From the NCBI RefSeq assembly GCF_003815975.1, contig NZ_CP033932.1, forward strand, positions 1,837,001 to 1,901,000: 64,000 nt of DNA. Direction: 5' to 3'. The position numbers and the translations under genes are program-made. The notes under the pieces were generated by a model. That model had not been told where the DNA came from and did not search any database. It was given only the letters and a program-made list of their open reading frames with translations. Of the stretch, positions 15,974 to 25,345 are shown one piece after another (the stretch's first letter is position 1; the number at the start of each line of letters is the position of its first letter). This DNA is from Chryseobacterium bernardetii (GTDB taxonomy: Bacteria > Bacteroidota > Bacteroidia > Flavobacteriales > Weeksellaceae).

Positions 15974-16642
15974 ATGATGAAAAATCTAATGGAATCTTCT
16001 AGATTGAAAATGAATATATTATTGGTATTTATGACTTTATTTTGCCTCAGTCTTTCTCTTTTCAGATATTATATCACTGAAACAAAAGTGTTCTTTTTTC
16101 TGAACTGGAATCTTTTTCTTGCTTGGGTTCCTTTATTGCTGAGTACATTGATTCTGACATTCCATATTAAAAGTAAAATATCCATAACCTTGATTATTAT
16201 TGTCTGGATTTTATTTTTTCCCAATTCACCTTACATCCTGACTGATCTTTTCCATTTAAAAGTAAGAAATACAATTCCTATCTGGTATGATCTGATCGTA
16301 ATCCTTTCTTATGCGTGGACTGGGCTAATCTGTGGTTTTTTAAGTCTTATTGATATTGAAAAACTTCTGTCTGACTATAATAATGAAAGAACCATTAATG
16401 GAATTGTGGTCCTCTTTCTTTTTATGAGCAGTTTCGGAGTGTATCTGGGGAGATTCCTGAGATGGAATAGCTGGGATATTCTGAACAATCCTTTTGGGTT
16501 ATTCAATGATATTGTAGTGCGGTTCATATACCCGCTGGAATACACAAAAACCTGGGGCGTAACCCTTTTAATGGGAATTATGCTCAATTTTATGTATTTC
16601 ACTTTTAAATTGATTAGAAATAACAATGAAAAGTATGTGTAG
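15974..16642 (+). CDS. DUF1361 domain membrane protein
   Basis: 222 residues with about six TM segments. The DUF1361 pattern is clear: NWNLFLAWVPLLLS, IVWILFFPNSPYILTDLFHL, PIWYDLIVILSYAWTG and GRFLRWNSWDILNNPFGLF. Function unknown. The first codons are ATGATG; either can start. Likely co-transcribed with the DUF4173 gene. Confidence 0.85.
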   Translation: MMKNLMESSRLKMNILLVFMTLFCLSLSLFRYYITETKVFFFLNWNLFLAWVPLLLSTLILTFHIKSKISITLIIIVWILFFPNSPYILTDLFHLKVRNTIPIWYDLIVILSYAWTGLICGFLSLIDIEKLLSDYNNERTINGIVVLFLFMSSFGVYLGRFLRWNSWDILNNPFGLFNDIVVRFIYPLEYTKTWGVTLLMGIMLNFMYFTFKLIRNNNEKYV

Positions 16643-16786
16643 TGTGAAAATATAGACTGTTAAAAAGACTTGGAACAATTTTAGCATTTAAAAAGGACTG
16701 ATTAACCAGGATGATGTTGAAAATGGAATTTTAGCATTGATGACTTATGATGAAACAAGGCTTTTATAAGTATGGAGAACTACAAG

Positions 16787-16819
16787 AACTTCCATCTTCC
16801 AGCCTCAAACTTCCATTTT
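16787..16819. repeat. CTTCC-type dispersed repeat, copy 2
   Basis: CTTCCATCTTCCAGCCT followed by a second ACTTCCAT, in the gap before a lipoprotein gene; related to the copy at 10759-10790. Confidence 0.4.
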
Positions 16820-16844
16820 TTTCTCTTCCTCAAAATGAATTATT

Positions 16845-17384
16845 ATGAAAAAAAGCTTATTGTTAATTCCACTGATTATTATTTCATGTAAAAAAGATCC
16901 GGCTGTGGCAGAGGTTTCTCAAAAAGACTCGGCTATTGTAACAGAAATGCCGGATTCTGCCTATAAAACAGATTCTGTTGCTCTGAAAAAGAAAGATTCA
17001 ATTATTAACAATGCTCCCGCCACTAAAGAAGTTCTGCGAAAAGGTGTGATGAGAAGTGAAAAAGACGGACAGATTGTAAGAACAGCTGATGCTTCCCAGC
17101 TTCCTTTTACGATAGGAGAAGAATTTAAAAATAACGATCAGGAACTCATTTTAAAGCTTACCAATTTTGAACAGTCTGATATCAAGGCCAAGATTTCAAC
17201 TAAAGAGACGGATTTTAATATAAGATTCAACCAGATAAAGCTTCCTAACGGAGACTACGACGGGCCTTTTGGAAGAGAGCTTTCCTATAAAATCCCTGAA
17301 AAAGGAGAAGTGTGGCTGATTATCGGGAAAAGTAATATGGCGTCAGGAAACACGAAGGGGCATTTTACAGTAAGTATTGAATAA
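16845..17384 (+). CDS. Lipoprotein of unknown function
   Basis: 179 residues with a short lipoprotein signal, MKKSLLLIPLIIISCKKD; the lipobox IISC places the lipidated Cys at about residue 15. A low-complexity linker rich in Lys, Asp and Ser follows (DSAYKTDSVALKKKDSI). The C-terminal domain (residues 80-179) is beta-rich, with GPFGRELSYKIPEKGEVWLI. No known family recognised. It precedes another small lipoprotein gene on the same strand by 61 bases. Confidence 0.75.
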   Translation: MKKSLLLIPLIIISCKKDPAVAEVSQKDSAIVTEMPDSAYKTDSVALKKKDSIINNAPATKEVLRKGVMRSEKDGQIVRTADASQLPFTIGEEFKNNDQELILKLTNFEQSDIKAKISTKETDFNIRFNQIKLPNGDYDGPFGRELSYKIPEKGEVWLIIGKSNMASGNTKGHFTVSIE

Positions 17385-17445
17385 TATTAAATCAATTTGG
17401 TACAGTTTCTGCAAATTAAAACCTGAAAGTTTAAATTTAAAAATT

Positions 17446-17958
17446 ATGAAAAATATCGTTCTAACAGCAATGGCCGCTTCAGCTGTACTTGTAAGTTGCG
17501 GAACCGTACAGTCGCTGGTTCAGAATACATTTCCCTATACAACGAATGTTTTAGTTTCCACCGGAGTACCGGCTGATAAAGAAGTTTCTTCCACTGCAAC
17601 CGCTACCAACGTACAAACCTGGTTTGGGGGAAATAATAATGCTCAGATTAAAGATGTAAGAATTTCTGATGCAAAAATTTCCGTAGCATCTCCCTCAGGA
17701 GGTAATTTAAGTGCGTTTAAAACCATTAAGGTATACGTTTCGTCCAGCGGAACAGGTGAGAGATTAATTGCATCCCGCTCCAATATCTCTACCAATTCCT
17801 CAAGTTTGAATCTGGATCTGAATGATACAGGATTCCTTGATAATATTGTAAAAAGCTCCGGGCTTACTGTAAGAACAGTTTATGAATTGAAAAATCAGAC
17901 CTCTTCAGACATGAATATTAAAGTAGCCCTTAATTTCAGCAGTGTTCCTGCGAAATAG
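17446..17958 (+). CDS. Lipoprotein of unknown function
   Basis: About 170 residues. Start chosen at MKNIVLTAMAASAVLVSCGT, giving a textbook lipoprotein signal with lipobox LVSC; upstream in-frame codons (from 17377) overlap the previous gene and lack signal character. The mature part is Ser/Thr/Asn-rich and beta-like (FKTIKVYVSSSGTGERLIAS), with no recognised domain. A terminator follows 20 bases after the stop. Confidence 0.75.
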   Translation: MKNIVLTAMAASAVLVSCGTVQSLVQNTFPYTTNVLVSTGVPADKEVSSTATATNVQTWFGGNNNAQIKDVRISDAKISVASPSGGNLSAFKTIKVYVSSSGTGERLIASRSNISTNSSSLNLDLNDTGFLDNIVKSSGLTVRTVYELKNQTSSDMNIKVALNFSSVPAK

Positions 17959-17978
17959 TTAGTATAAAGTTACAACTA

Positions 17979-18009
17979 AAAACTCCTTTCAGCAATTGAG
18001 AGGAGTTTT
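17979..18009. terminator. Bidirectional terminator between convergent genes
   Basis: AAAACTCCT (17979-17987) pairs with AGGAGTTTT (18001-18009); A and T tracts flank both sides. The lipoprotein gene ends upstream and the subtilase gene ends at 18072 on the other strand. Confidence 0.7.
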
Positions 18010-18071
18010 GTTTGTAATATAGGGGGTTGAAACAGGAAATATTATAACTAATAATAACTTCCGTCTCGTAA

Positions 18072-19727
18072 TTATAATTTGGTGAATTTTTCCACAACCC
18101 TTCTTGTACCTTCATTAATATTAATAATATACTGACCAGTCGGAAGAGCAGCAATATTAATCTTTTCATTAGAAGAAACCGTATTTTTCATCACTGATCT
18201 TCCCTGCATATTGATGATTTCAATGTCCATTTTTTTATCTTCAGTATTCTGAATAGCAATATAGTTGCTGGACGGATTTGGATAAATCTTCACTTCCAGT
18301 ACCGGTAAAGCTTTAGCAGAAGCTGTAGATTTCCCTTCCAGCTGTAAAATAGCATTTCTAACATTCGGAAGCGGACCGATTTTTTTATTCACATCAGTAC
18401 CTCCCTGTGGAATTCCGGTTGAAACCAAAAGACTTCTCATTGCAGCCGGAGTAAGATTCTGTCCTGTAGTCTGGCGGTAAAAAGACTGGATGAGTACAGC
18501 TGCAGAAGCTACAGTAGGTGTGGCAGAACTGGTTCCGCTGAAATAATTATAAGTCCTGTTATTATCATTATCATACTTCGCATATGATCCATATCCTGCA
18601 GCCAGAACACTGCTTCCCCATCCCTGTACATCCACTCTGCTGCCATACGTACTGAAGCTTTGTTTTGAATGGGTAGTGTTAGGAGTTCCGGCACCTACAA
18701 TAATAGCTCCGCTGTTTCCCCTTGCTCTGTAAGTTGCATAGAAAGGATCATCAAGATCCTGATTACCATTTCCTGCAGCAGCAATGATGATAATTCCTGA
18801 ATCTGTAGCAGCTTTTGTAAGGTCCCATATCACGTTGTCATATTCGGCGGGGCAGTATTGGCCGTCTTTTCCACCGGTCTGCATTTCATAGAGGATAATA
18901 TCTCCAGCCTGAGATGCATTAATGGATCTGCTTACTGCCGCAGCTCTGTTATACCCAACAGTAGTCCATTCCATATATCCTTTGATCTCCGAAGCGTTGT
19001 AAACAGCACCGGTAAGTCCGATATTGTCTTTTACAGATCCTAAAATGCTTACTACAGCTGTCCCATGATCCCGATAGTTATTGTTAGCTAGACCTGAATT
19101 GGGAGAATAACCGGGTTCCAATTGAATAGAATTCTGATTGGCCAGCATTTCATGGGTTTTGTAAAAGCCATATTCCACGTCACGGATTTTGATGTTCTGC
19201 CCGGTAATTCCTCTTGACCATGCATATTTAGCATTGATTCCAGGATTATCATTCAGGTAAGTCTGCAGGCTTTCCAGGTCGGGAGTTGCTACAAACATAT
19301 TAACCAGAGGCGGTTCAACAGGTGTCCCGCTCATTACTGATACATATTCTATTTCAGGGAACTTTTCAAGAGTTTGAGTAAGGCGTTGAAGAATATCACT
19401 ATTTTGAACAGGAAGATTCGCTTTAAATATCCTTTTCAGTTTTTGAACAGACTCTCCGGAATTTCCGTTTTGTCTGCTGCTGGCTATCATTTCATTAATT
19501 TTTTCATTGCTGAACCCCAAATCATAAGTAAATGATATTCCATTTTCCCGGGTAAATCTTTCCAGTTCCGGATTTTTGCTGAGCGCATCTTTTTCTGAAG
19601 AAATTCCTTTTGAAAAGCATACATAAACAAGGTCATTTCTCGGAGCACTGCGATCTGATGGGGATTGTCCAAACGAAAGAAAGAAACAGAACACAAATAG
19701 TGTAAGGAGTTTGATTTTTGTTTTCAT
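18072..19727 (-). CDS. Secreted S8 (subtilisin-like) serine protease with type IX sorting domain
   Basis: About 551 residues from MKTKIKLLTLFVFCFFLSFG (signal peptide; in-frame codons upstream to 19799 are rejected). The catalytic triad of family S8 is visible: Asp in IKIRDVEYGFY, His in YRDHGTAVVSIL, Ser in FSGTSSATPTVASAA; the oxyanion Asn is in AAAGNGNQD. Residues about 40-150 probably form a prodomain. The last 75 residues are a type A sorting domain (VKIYPNPSSNYIAIQN, INIAALPTGQYIININ). Expected product: a secreted or surface-bound protease exported by the type IX system. A TATTTTTG box lies on the minus strand at 19769-19776. Confidence 0.92.
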   Translation of the reverse strand: MKTKIKLLTLFVFCFFLSFGQSPSDRSAPRNDLVYVCFSKGISSEKDALSKNPELERFTRENGISFTYDLGFSNEKINEMIASSRQNGNSGESVQKLKRIFKANLPVQNSDILQRLTQTLEKFPEIEYVSVMSGTPVEPPLVNMFVATPDLESLQTYLNDNPGINAKYAWSRGITGQNIKIRDVEYGFYKTHEMLANQNSIQLEPGYSPNSGLANNNYRDHGTAVVSILGSVKDNIGLTGAVYNASEIKGYMEWTTVGYNRAAAVSRSINASQAGDIILYEMQTGGKDGQYCPAEYDNVIWDLTKAATDSGIIIIAAAGNGNQDLDDPFYATYRARGNSGAIIVGAGTPNTTHSKQSFSTYGSRVDVQGWGSSVLAAGYGSYAKYDNDNNRTYNYFSGTSSATPTVASAAVLIQSFYRQTTGQNLTPAAMRSLLVSTGIPQGGTDVNKKIGPLPNVRNAILQLEGKSTASAKALPVLEVKIYPNPSSNYIAIQNTEDKKMDIEIINMQGRSVMKNTVSSNEKINIAALPTGQYIININEGTRRVVEKFTKL

Positions 19728-19871
19728 ATTATTTTTGTTAAGTGGTTGTGAATTAGATTGGATAATGTCAAAAATAATAATAAAATAAAAACAAATCACA
19801 TTTTTGTGAATTTATTTTTCAATCAGTTTGCTTTTGCCTTTATGTAAAGGTTTGTCATCATTTTCAAAAAA

Positions 19872-19903
19872 AAATCCCAGTCAGTTTTTACTGAAAGGGA
19901 TTT
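19872..19903 (-). terminator. Terminator of the dtd operon
   Basis: AAATCCC (19872-19878) and TCAGT pair with ACTGA and GGGATTT (19897-19903). Read on the minus strand the stem is followed by nine Ts. Confidence 0.8.
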
Positions 19904-19935
19904 CCTGTTTTGGGTAGAATAACGATCTAATAGAA

Positions 19936-20076
19936 CTAATACTCAGGCTGGTTTCCATTAGTAATTTTATCGGTGTAATAGTCTGTGTAACTGTATTTGT
20001 TAAAATTTAAAACAACTTCACTCAGGAAAATTAAGGTCACTACCAGATAGGCGATGACCATATTTTTGTACTTCAT
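19936..20076 (-). CDS. 46-residue single-TM protein downstream of dtd
   Basis: ATG at 20076 (minus strand) opens 46 codons: MKYKNMVIAYLVVTLIFLSE, then VVLNFNKYSYTDYYTDKI and TNGNQPEY, stop at 19936. One hydrophobic helix (residues 5-25) and a short tyrosine-rich tail. It begins 13 bases after the dtd stop codon and is followed by a strong terminator, so it has the position of a real second gene in the operon. No family recognised. Confidence 0.65.
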   Translation of the reverse strand: MKYKNMVIAYLVVTLIFLSEVVLNFNKYSYTDYYTDKITNGNQPEY

Positions 20077-20089
20077 TTATATTCAGTAA

Positions 20090-20539
20090 TCAACTTTTTG
20101 TAATGGAATCCATAACGATAGTAACAGGACCATCATTGACTAATGAAACCTTCATATCCGCTCCGAAAATGCCGCTTTCAGTCTTCAACCCGGATTTTGC
20201 TATTTCTTCTTTAAAATAATCAAATAATGGAACGGCTTTATCAGGTTTGGCTGCTTTGATGAAAGAAGGACGGTTTCCTTTTTTATAATCAGCAATCAGC
20301 GTAAACTGGCTGATGCAAAGGATTTCTCCGGAAATATCTTTTACCGAAAGATTGAGTTTATCATCTTCATCACTAAAGATTCTAAGATTCAGTATTTTCT
20401 GTACCAGCCAATCTGCATCTGTCTTTTCATCATTCTCATCAATGCCAACCAGCAGCATCAGTCCTTTTCCTATTTCCCCTGCTGTTTTTCCATCTACTTT
20501 TACATTGGCTTCAGAGACTCTTTGTATAACGATCTTCAT
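20090..20539 (-). CDS. dtd: D-aminoacyl-tRNA deacylase
   Basis: 149 residues, the normal length. Family motifs are present: [18 protein letters not shown] at the start, [18 protein letters not shown] (SQxT active-site motif) and [15 protein letters not shown] (NxGPVT motif) at the end. It hydrolyses D-amino acids mischarged on tRNA. It starts 8 bases after the stop of the Rieske-like lipoprotein gene and is followed by a 46-residue membrane protein, all on the minus strand. Confidence 0.96.
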   Translation of the reverse strand: MKIVIQRVSEANVKVDGKTAGEIGKGLMLLVGIDENDEKTDADWLVQKILNLRIFSDEDDKLNLSVKDISGEILCISQFTLIADYKKGNRPSFIKAAKPDKAVPLFDYFKEEIAKSGLKTESGIFGADMKVSLVNDGPVTIVMDSITKS

Positions 20540-20547
20540 TGTTTATT

Positions 20548-21006
20548 CTAATAGTAAATATTTAAAGTTTTGCTTGCAGGATCATAGTTATAAGAGGTAT
20601 AGGTCTTAGGGGGAAGAGAGGTTTTGGCACCATCCAAAGGCTGGCCGGTTCTTAACATCCATTTTGTACCATCCTTTGGACATACAATAGCAATATTGTC
20701 TTTTACTTCAAGGGTGGTGTCATTGTCAGGGCATAAGTGAGGGGCATTCCGATCATACACTTTAAATGCATTCCCAACGCGAACAATGATTAAGCCACGG
20801 GTTCCGGATTGTTGTTCATTTACGTAAATCCAGCCGTCATCATAGTTTAAAGCGTTATATGCGGGAAGGTTCAAATTTAAAGAAACATTAATTGGGTTGT
20901 TTGGAAAACAGTTCACGGTATCTTCCCTGCTTCCGCATGAGTTTATAGATAAATTACTGGAAATCAATAAAATGAAAATAGATAATATCGAAAAAGTTTT
21001 TTTCAT
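20548..21006 (-). CDS. Rieske-like lipoprotein with incomplete cluster ligands
   Basis: 152 residues. The signal MKKTFSILSIFILLISSNLS is followed by INSCGSRED; the lipobox-like NSC suggests lipidation near residue 24. The core (YDRNAPHLCPDN, then NIAIVCPKDGTKWMLRTGQP) has the order and spacing of a Rieske domain. However, canonical CxH...CxxH is not preserved: the second site is CPKDG with no His. It probably keeps the fold without a standard [2Fe-2S] cluster. First gene of the dtd operon. Confidence 0.65.
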   Translation of the reverse strand: MKKTFSILSIFILLISSNLSINSCGSREDTVNCFPNNPINVSLNLNLPAYNALNYDDGWIYVNEQQSGTRGLIIVRVGNAFKVYDRNAPHLCPDNDTTLEVKDNIAIVCPKDGTKWMLRTGQPLDGAKTSLPPKTYTSYNYDPASKTLNIYY

Positions 21007-21023
21007 TTCAATTTAAATTTTTA

Positions 21024-21091
21024 TATATTTGTAAAAATTAAACGATTATAACACGTAAAACATTGTCCGGCAAATGTCGGATTATTTTTTT
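21024..21091 (+). promoter_or_regulatory. greA promoter and leader hairpin with T run
   Basis: TATATTTG (21024-21031) is an exact -7 box. About 35 bases into the leader, TCCGGCA (21066-21072) pairs with TGTCGGA (21075-21081) and a T-rich tract (21082-21091) follows, before the greA ATG at 21117. This has the form of an early terminator. The loop would be only 2-4 bases, so stability is uncertain. Confidence 0.45.
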
Positions 21092-21116
21092 ATACTAAAA
21101 CTAAATTTTGAAAATT

Positions 21117-21587
21117 ATGGCAAGCTATGTAACAAAGGAGGGCCTTGAGAAAATGAAAGCTGAGCTGGAACAGTTGGAAACTGTGGAAAGACCAAAAATT
21201 ACTCAGCAGATCGCAGAAGCTAGAGACAAGGGAGATTTGTCTGAAAATGCAGAATATGATGCGGCTAAAGAGGCTCAGGGAATGCTTGAAATGAGAATTT
21301 CCAAGCTAAAAGATGTTATCTCAACTTCTAAAATTATAGACGAAAGCCAATTAGATACTTCAAAAGTTTCTATCTTAACTACAGTGAAGCTTAAGAATAA
21401 TGCAACTAAACAGGAGCAGGTATTTACATTGGTACCGGATAATGAAAGCGACCTTAAAACAGGAAAAATTTCTGTAAACACTCCAATTGCTAAAGGATTG
21501 CTTGGTAAAGCTAAAGGTGAAACAGCTGAAATTACTTTACCAAACGGAAATAAACTTTCTTTTGAAGTATTAGACATTTCTCTATAG
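21117..21587 (+). CDS. greA: Transcription elongation factor GreA
   Basis: 156 residues. N-terminal coiled coil with the GreA tip motif: EARDKGDLSENAEYDAAKEA (the acidic DLSENAEY stimulates RNA cleavage by RNA polymerase). The C-terminal FKBP-like domain has VPDNESDLKTGKISVNTPIA and KGLLGKAKGET. GreA rescues backtracked polymerase. Start is ATG 21117; a TTG three codons upstream is unnecessary. Followed by a HIT-family gene, a common order in flavobacteria. Confidence 0.97.
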   Translation: MASYVTKEGLEKMKAELEQLETVERPKITQQIAEARDKGDLSENAEYDAAKEAQGMLEMRISKLKDVISTSKIIDESQLDTSKVSILTTVKLKNNATKQEQVFTLVPDNESDLKTGKISVNTPIAKGLLGKAKGETAEITLPNGNKLSFEVLDISL

Positions 21588-21644
21588 TCTGATACAATCT
21601 TTTCATTTCTAAACTTCAGTATTTAATCTCTAACTTTTATAAAA

Positions 21645-22034
21645 ATGAGCACTATATTCACAAAAATCATCAATGGCGAAATTCCCTCTTATAAAATTGC
21701 TGAGGATGAAAACTTTATTGCATTCCTCGACGCAATGCCTTTGGTGAAGGGGCATACATTAGTAGTTCCGAAAAAAGAAGTGGATTTGATTTTTGATCTT
21801 GAAAGTGAAGAATATAAAAACCTTTGGGGATTTGCCCAAGAGGTAGCCAAGAAGATCAAAACTGCAATTCCATGTGTAAGAGTAGGAGTAGCGGTTGTAG
21901 GACTTGAAGTACCACATGCTCATATTCATCTTATTCCTTTAAACAAGATGGAAGACATGAACTTCAGAAATGAAAGGCTAAAATTAACGAACGAAGAATA
22001 TACAGAGATTCAAAACTCAATTATTAATTCTTAA
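21645..22034 (+). CDS. HIT-family nucleotide hydrolase/transferase
   Basis: 129 residues. The histidine triad HAHIHLIP is at about residues 95-102; FTKIINGEIPSYKI and FLDAMPLVKGHTLVVPKKEV are the usual N-terminal HIT motifs. HINT-like proteins hydrolyse AMP from amide or ester adducts such as AMP-lysine. It sits between greA and clpX on the same strand, and a strong terminator follows. Confidence 0.95.
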   Translation: MSTIFTKIINGEIPSYKIAEDENFIAFLDAMPLVKGHTLVVPKKEVDLIFDLESEEYKNLWGFAQEVAKKIKTAIPCVRVGVAVVGLEVPHAHIHLIPLNKMEDMNFRNERLKLTNEEYTEIQNSIINS

Positions 22035-22040
22035 ATACAG

Positions 22041-22074
22041 AAAATCGTAAAAAAGCAATTTTTTACGATTTTCT
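22041..22074 (+). terminator. Terminator after the HIT gene
   Basis: GAAAATCGTAAAAAA pairs with TTTTTTACGATTTTC around a GCAA loop; very strong symmetry and T-rich 3' arm. Confidence 0.9.
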
Positions 22075-22101
22075 TTAACATATACATATATATTATATCA
22101 T

Positions 22102-23289
22102 ATGAATCCAAACCAATGTTCTTTCTGCGGAAGAAAAAGAAATGAAGTGCAAATGTTGATTTCTGGGCAGAACGGTTTTATTTGTGAAAATTGTATAGAG
22201 CAGGCACATGTTATTGTGAAAGACAGTGCTTCCAAATCAGGATATTCACCTGCAGACAATATGGAAGATCTTAAAAAACCAAAAGAGATCAAAGAATTCC
22301 TGGATCAGTATGTGATCGGGCAGGATCAGGCTAAAAAACAGCTTTCCATTGCGGTATATAACCATTATAAGAGATTGCTTCATGCCCAGGATGAAAACAG
22401 AGAAGTAGAGCTTGAAAAATCCAATATCATCATGATAGGGGAAACCGGTACCGGAAAAACCCTTTTGGCTAAAACTATTGCCAGAGAACTTAACGTTCCT
22501 TTCTGTATTGTAGATGCTACTATTTTAACAGAAGCCGGTTATGTAGGAGAAGATGTTGAAAGTATCCTTTCAAGGCTGTTGATGGTAGCAGACTATGATG
22601 TAGAAAAGGCAGAAAAAGGGATTGTCTTCATTGATGAGATTGATAAGATTGCAAGAAAATCAGACAACCCAAGTATTACAAGGGATGTTTCCGGAGAAGG
22701 AGTACAGCAGGGATTATTGAAACTGTTGGAAGGAAGTATTGTAAATGTACCACCACAGGGAGGAAGAAAACACCCGGATCAGAAGTACATCCAGGTGAAT
22801 ACACAGAATATCCTGTTTATTGCCGGAGGAGCTTTTGACGGAATTAAGGAGATCATCGAAAGAAGAATGAATAAGCAGGCTATTGGTTTCAGTTCTGAAA
22901 AAATCAATAAAACTGATGAAGATGAATATATATTAACAAATATTAATGCGATTGATTTACGTTCTTTCGGATTAATTCCCGAACTTTTAGGAAGATTTCC
23001 AATCATCACTTACCTCGATAAATTAACAAAAGAAACCCTGGTAAGAATTATGAAAGAGCCTAAGAACTCAATTGTAAATCAATTTGTGGAACTCTTCAAA
23101 ATGGATGGCACGAATTTGGTAATTACCGACGGGGCCATTGAAAAAATTGTAGAAGAAACTATTGAAAAAGGATTAGGAGCAAGAGGTTTGAGAGGTACCA
23201 CAGAAAAGGTCCTGGAAGACTATATGTTTTCAATCGGAGAAGAGAAAGAAATTGTCTTAACAGAAGATAATATTTTGATTAATAGATAA
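22102..23289 (+). CDS. clpX: ATP-dependent Clp protease ATP-binding subunit ClpX
   Basis: 395 residues. The zinc-binding domain has Cys6, Cys9, Cys28 and Cys31 (CSFC ... CENC). Walker A is GETGTGKT, Walker B is FIDEIDK, and sensor/arginine-finger motifs follow ([24 protein letters not shown]). The IGF loop that docks ClpP is present ([11 protein letters not shown]). ClpX unfolds tagged proteins and feeds them to ClpP. No clpP is in the window. Usual family length slightly above 400, so this is complete. Confidence 0.98.
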   Translation: MNPNQCSFCGRKRNEVQMLISGQNGFICENCIEQAHVIVKDSASKSGYSPADNMEDLKKPKEIKEFLDQYVIGQDQAKKQLSIAVYNHYKRLLHAQDENREVELEKSNIIMIGETGTGKTLLAKTIARELNVPFCIVDATILTEAGYVGEDVESILSRLLMVADYDVEKAEKGIVFIDEIDKIARKSDNPSITRDVSGEGVQQGLLKLLEGSIVNVPPQGGRKHPDQKYIQVNTQNILFIAGGAFDGIKEIIERRMNKQAIGFSSEKINKTDEDEYILTNINAIDLRSFGLIPELLGRFPIITYLDKLTKETLVRIMKEPKNSIVNQFVELFKMDGTNLVITDGAIEKIVEETIEKGLGARGLRGTTEKVLEDYMFSIGEEKEIVLTEDNILINR

Positions 23290-23317
23290 AAAGTTTTTTT
23301 TTTAAAGAAAAAAATAA

Positions 23318-23325
23318 TACCTTTG
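23318..23325 (+). promoter_or_regulatory. -7 box before the surface-protein gene
   Basis: TACCTTTG matches TAnnTTTG exactly, 38 bases upstream of ATG 23364. No clear -33 TTTG. Confidence 0.55.
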
Positions 23326-23363
23326 CGGGTGAAGATTGTATTAACACACAAATAATTTATACA

Positions 23364-25340
23364 ATGAGAAAAAGTTTATTTGCTATAGGTCTTTTAGCAA
23401 TTAGTTATTCTGTTCAGGCGCAGATACTATGTCATGTTGACACTAATGCTAATATGTATGTGAGCGAAGGCACCCTAGTTTATAGTGGTGGAGGTGTGCA
23501 GACAAAAGGCTCTGGTCTTTTGGAGGTACACGGAAATGTTATGATAGAAGGTACAGGAGCGGATGCTTTTAGAACATTAGATGCCACTGGTACAGGTTCA
23601 AAAACCGATGGCGGAAATATTGTTCTGAAATTAAATACTCCGGCCAGCTATACAACATCTACGTACGGACAATTGTACATTAATGGATTATCCCAGTCCA
23701 ACATTACAGGTATTGTAAGCAAAGAGTACAGAACTGCAAAGCATGGTGATGGTAATTTTTACCAACAAATAGCTTTACCTTTTAATAATAAGGTATTAAG
23801 CAGTCTGTCTGGTGAGCTTAACAAAACCTTCACTGACGCCAGATATTCTAAGAATGAAATCCTAACCTGGGATAACCCTACTGTTGTAAGTAATACATTA
23901 ACAACAGCTTCTGCAATACAGGTTCCTTACGGGTATTATATGCTGGGATCCAATAATAATAATTTGGACCTTAGTACTCCTCCTGGTGGAGCTAACGCTG
24001 TTTATACTGTTAATGGTCAGCCTTTCTCAAACCTAGCGACTGCTAATCTACAGAATGCTGGTAATGGTGTTAATTTCGGAGTAAACGGTACTGCTACTAA
24101 TGCTTACAACGAGAAGTATTACACTTACCTTTATGATCAGTTTGAAGAAACTGCAAGTCCGTGGGCAGGTAATTATGGTAAGAATATTTACCAATTTGGT
24201 AACCCTTTCTTAACAAATTTAGATTTATCTGCTATTGGATATGTTGAAACCACTCCAAATGGTATTACTGATGGTAACGCAATCAATAATATTTGGGCCG
24301 TTCAATACTATCCAGGTTCTGTTCAATATACCAGCGCAGGAAGTTCGTTTACGGATCCTCTTATTATGACGTATGATGAAACCACTCATATTCCGGTAGG
24401 TGATGTTAATAACCTAATGGTAAAACCAATGGGAGTTTTCATTATGAAATTAAGAGATAACACTCCTCAAACTCTAAATTTTAATACTCTTAGAAGATTC
24501 AGTAACATAGCAAGACCAGCCAATACTGATTATAATGTAAACGCTAAGAAAGCTTTTGGTGCTACAGCTGGAAATACTATCAAGCAATTAGGTGTAATTG
24601 GTTTAGATGCTAATGGTAAAGAATTAGGAAGAACTTATTATGTGGTTTCAGCACATGCTACTACAGGCCATCAGACTTCTACAGCTACTACAGTACAGGC
24701 AGCAGCTGGAGATAACTTGCTTGTTACATATGAAGAAAAGTTAACGGGAGGAATTGACCCTAATTACAGCTCGAATTATTCATTATATATTAACGAAGCT
24801 AATGAGAAAGATTTCTTAGGTAAAGAAATTGTTTTAAACAGTTTTGATTACCAAGAGCCTAACCACGTTCAAAAAATTGTTTCCTACAAATTTGAGGTAA
24901 GAGAAAATGCTGAAATGGTTCCTGCTGGAACACATCAGTTATCTTCCGGAACCGGGTTCTATTATAAATCAGCTAACGGAGGTGTAGAAGAAATTAAACA
25001 AGGACAAACCATTCCTGTAAGTTCAAAAACTTATAGCCTGTATTATGGAACACCTGATAAAGGTTCATTAGCAACTAAAGAAAATAATACATTAGCACTT
25101 TCCAGAACAATGGTTGTATATAACCCAGCGGTTAGCAACTATATTGTTAGATTTGATAAAAATTGGAAAAAAGCAGATATTGAAGTTTATGATATGAGTG
25201 GTAAACTTATTATCTCTAAGAAAGCAGTGGATACATCTAAAGATTTTGTAATTGAACTTGATGGTTCAGTGAAGAGTTCTTACGTTGTAAAAGTTGTTTC
25301 CGATAAAGGAGTAGTAGTTAACACCAAAATCTTAAAATAA
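23364..25340 (+). CDS. Large secreted surface protein with type IX sorting domain
   Basis: 658 residues. Signal peptide MRKSLFAIGLLAISYSVQAQ, then a long Asn/Thr/Gly-rich beta-type body: repeated GTGSKTDGGN-like and NNIWAVQYYPGSVQY stretches, and VNGQPFSNLATANLQNAGNG. The last 75 residues form a type A sorting domain (YNPAVSNYIVRFDKNWKKAD, IEVYDMSGKLIISK, SSYVVKVVSDKGVVVNTKIL). Expected on the cell surface via the type IX system. A small PID-type anchor protein gene follows 5 bases later. No enzymatic motif seen; likely adhesin or structural. Confidence 0.82.
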   Translation: MRKSLFAIGLLAISYSVQAQILCHVDTNANMYVSEGTLVYSGGGVQTKGSGLLEVHGNVMIEGTGADAFRTLDATGTGSKTDGGNIVLKLNTPASYTTSTYGQLYINGLSQSNITGIVSKEYRTAKHGDGNFYQQIALPFNNKVLSSLSGELNKTFTDARYSKNEILTWDNPTVVSNTLTTASAIQVPYGYYMLGSNNNNLDLSTPPGGANAVYTVNGQPFSNLATANLQNAGNGVNFGVNGTATNAYNEKYYTYLYDQFEETASPWAGNYGKNIYQFGNPFLTNLDLSAIGYVETTPNGITDGNAINNIWAVQYYPGSVQYTSAGSSFTDPLIMTYDETTHIPVGDVNNLMVKPMGVFIMKLRDNTPQTLNFNTLRRFSNIARPANTDYNVNAKKAFGATAGNTIKQLGVIGLDANGKELGRTYYVVSAHATTGHQTSTATTVQAAAGDNLLVTYEEKLTGGIDPNYSSNYSLYINEANEKDFLGKEIVLNSFDYQEPNHVQKIVSYKFEVRENAEMVPAGTHQLSSGTGFYYKSANGGVEEIKQGQTIPVSSKTYSLYYGTPDKGSLATKENNTLALSRTMVVYNPAVSNYIVRFDKNWKKADIEVYDMSGKLIISKKAVDTSKDFVIELDGSVKSSYVVKVVSDKGVVVNTKILK

Positions 25341-25345
25341 ATAAT

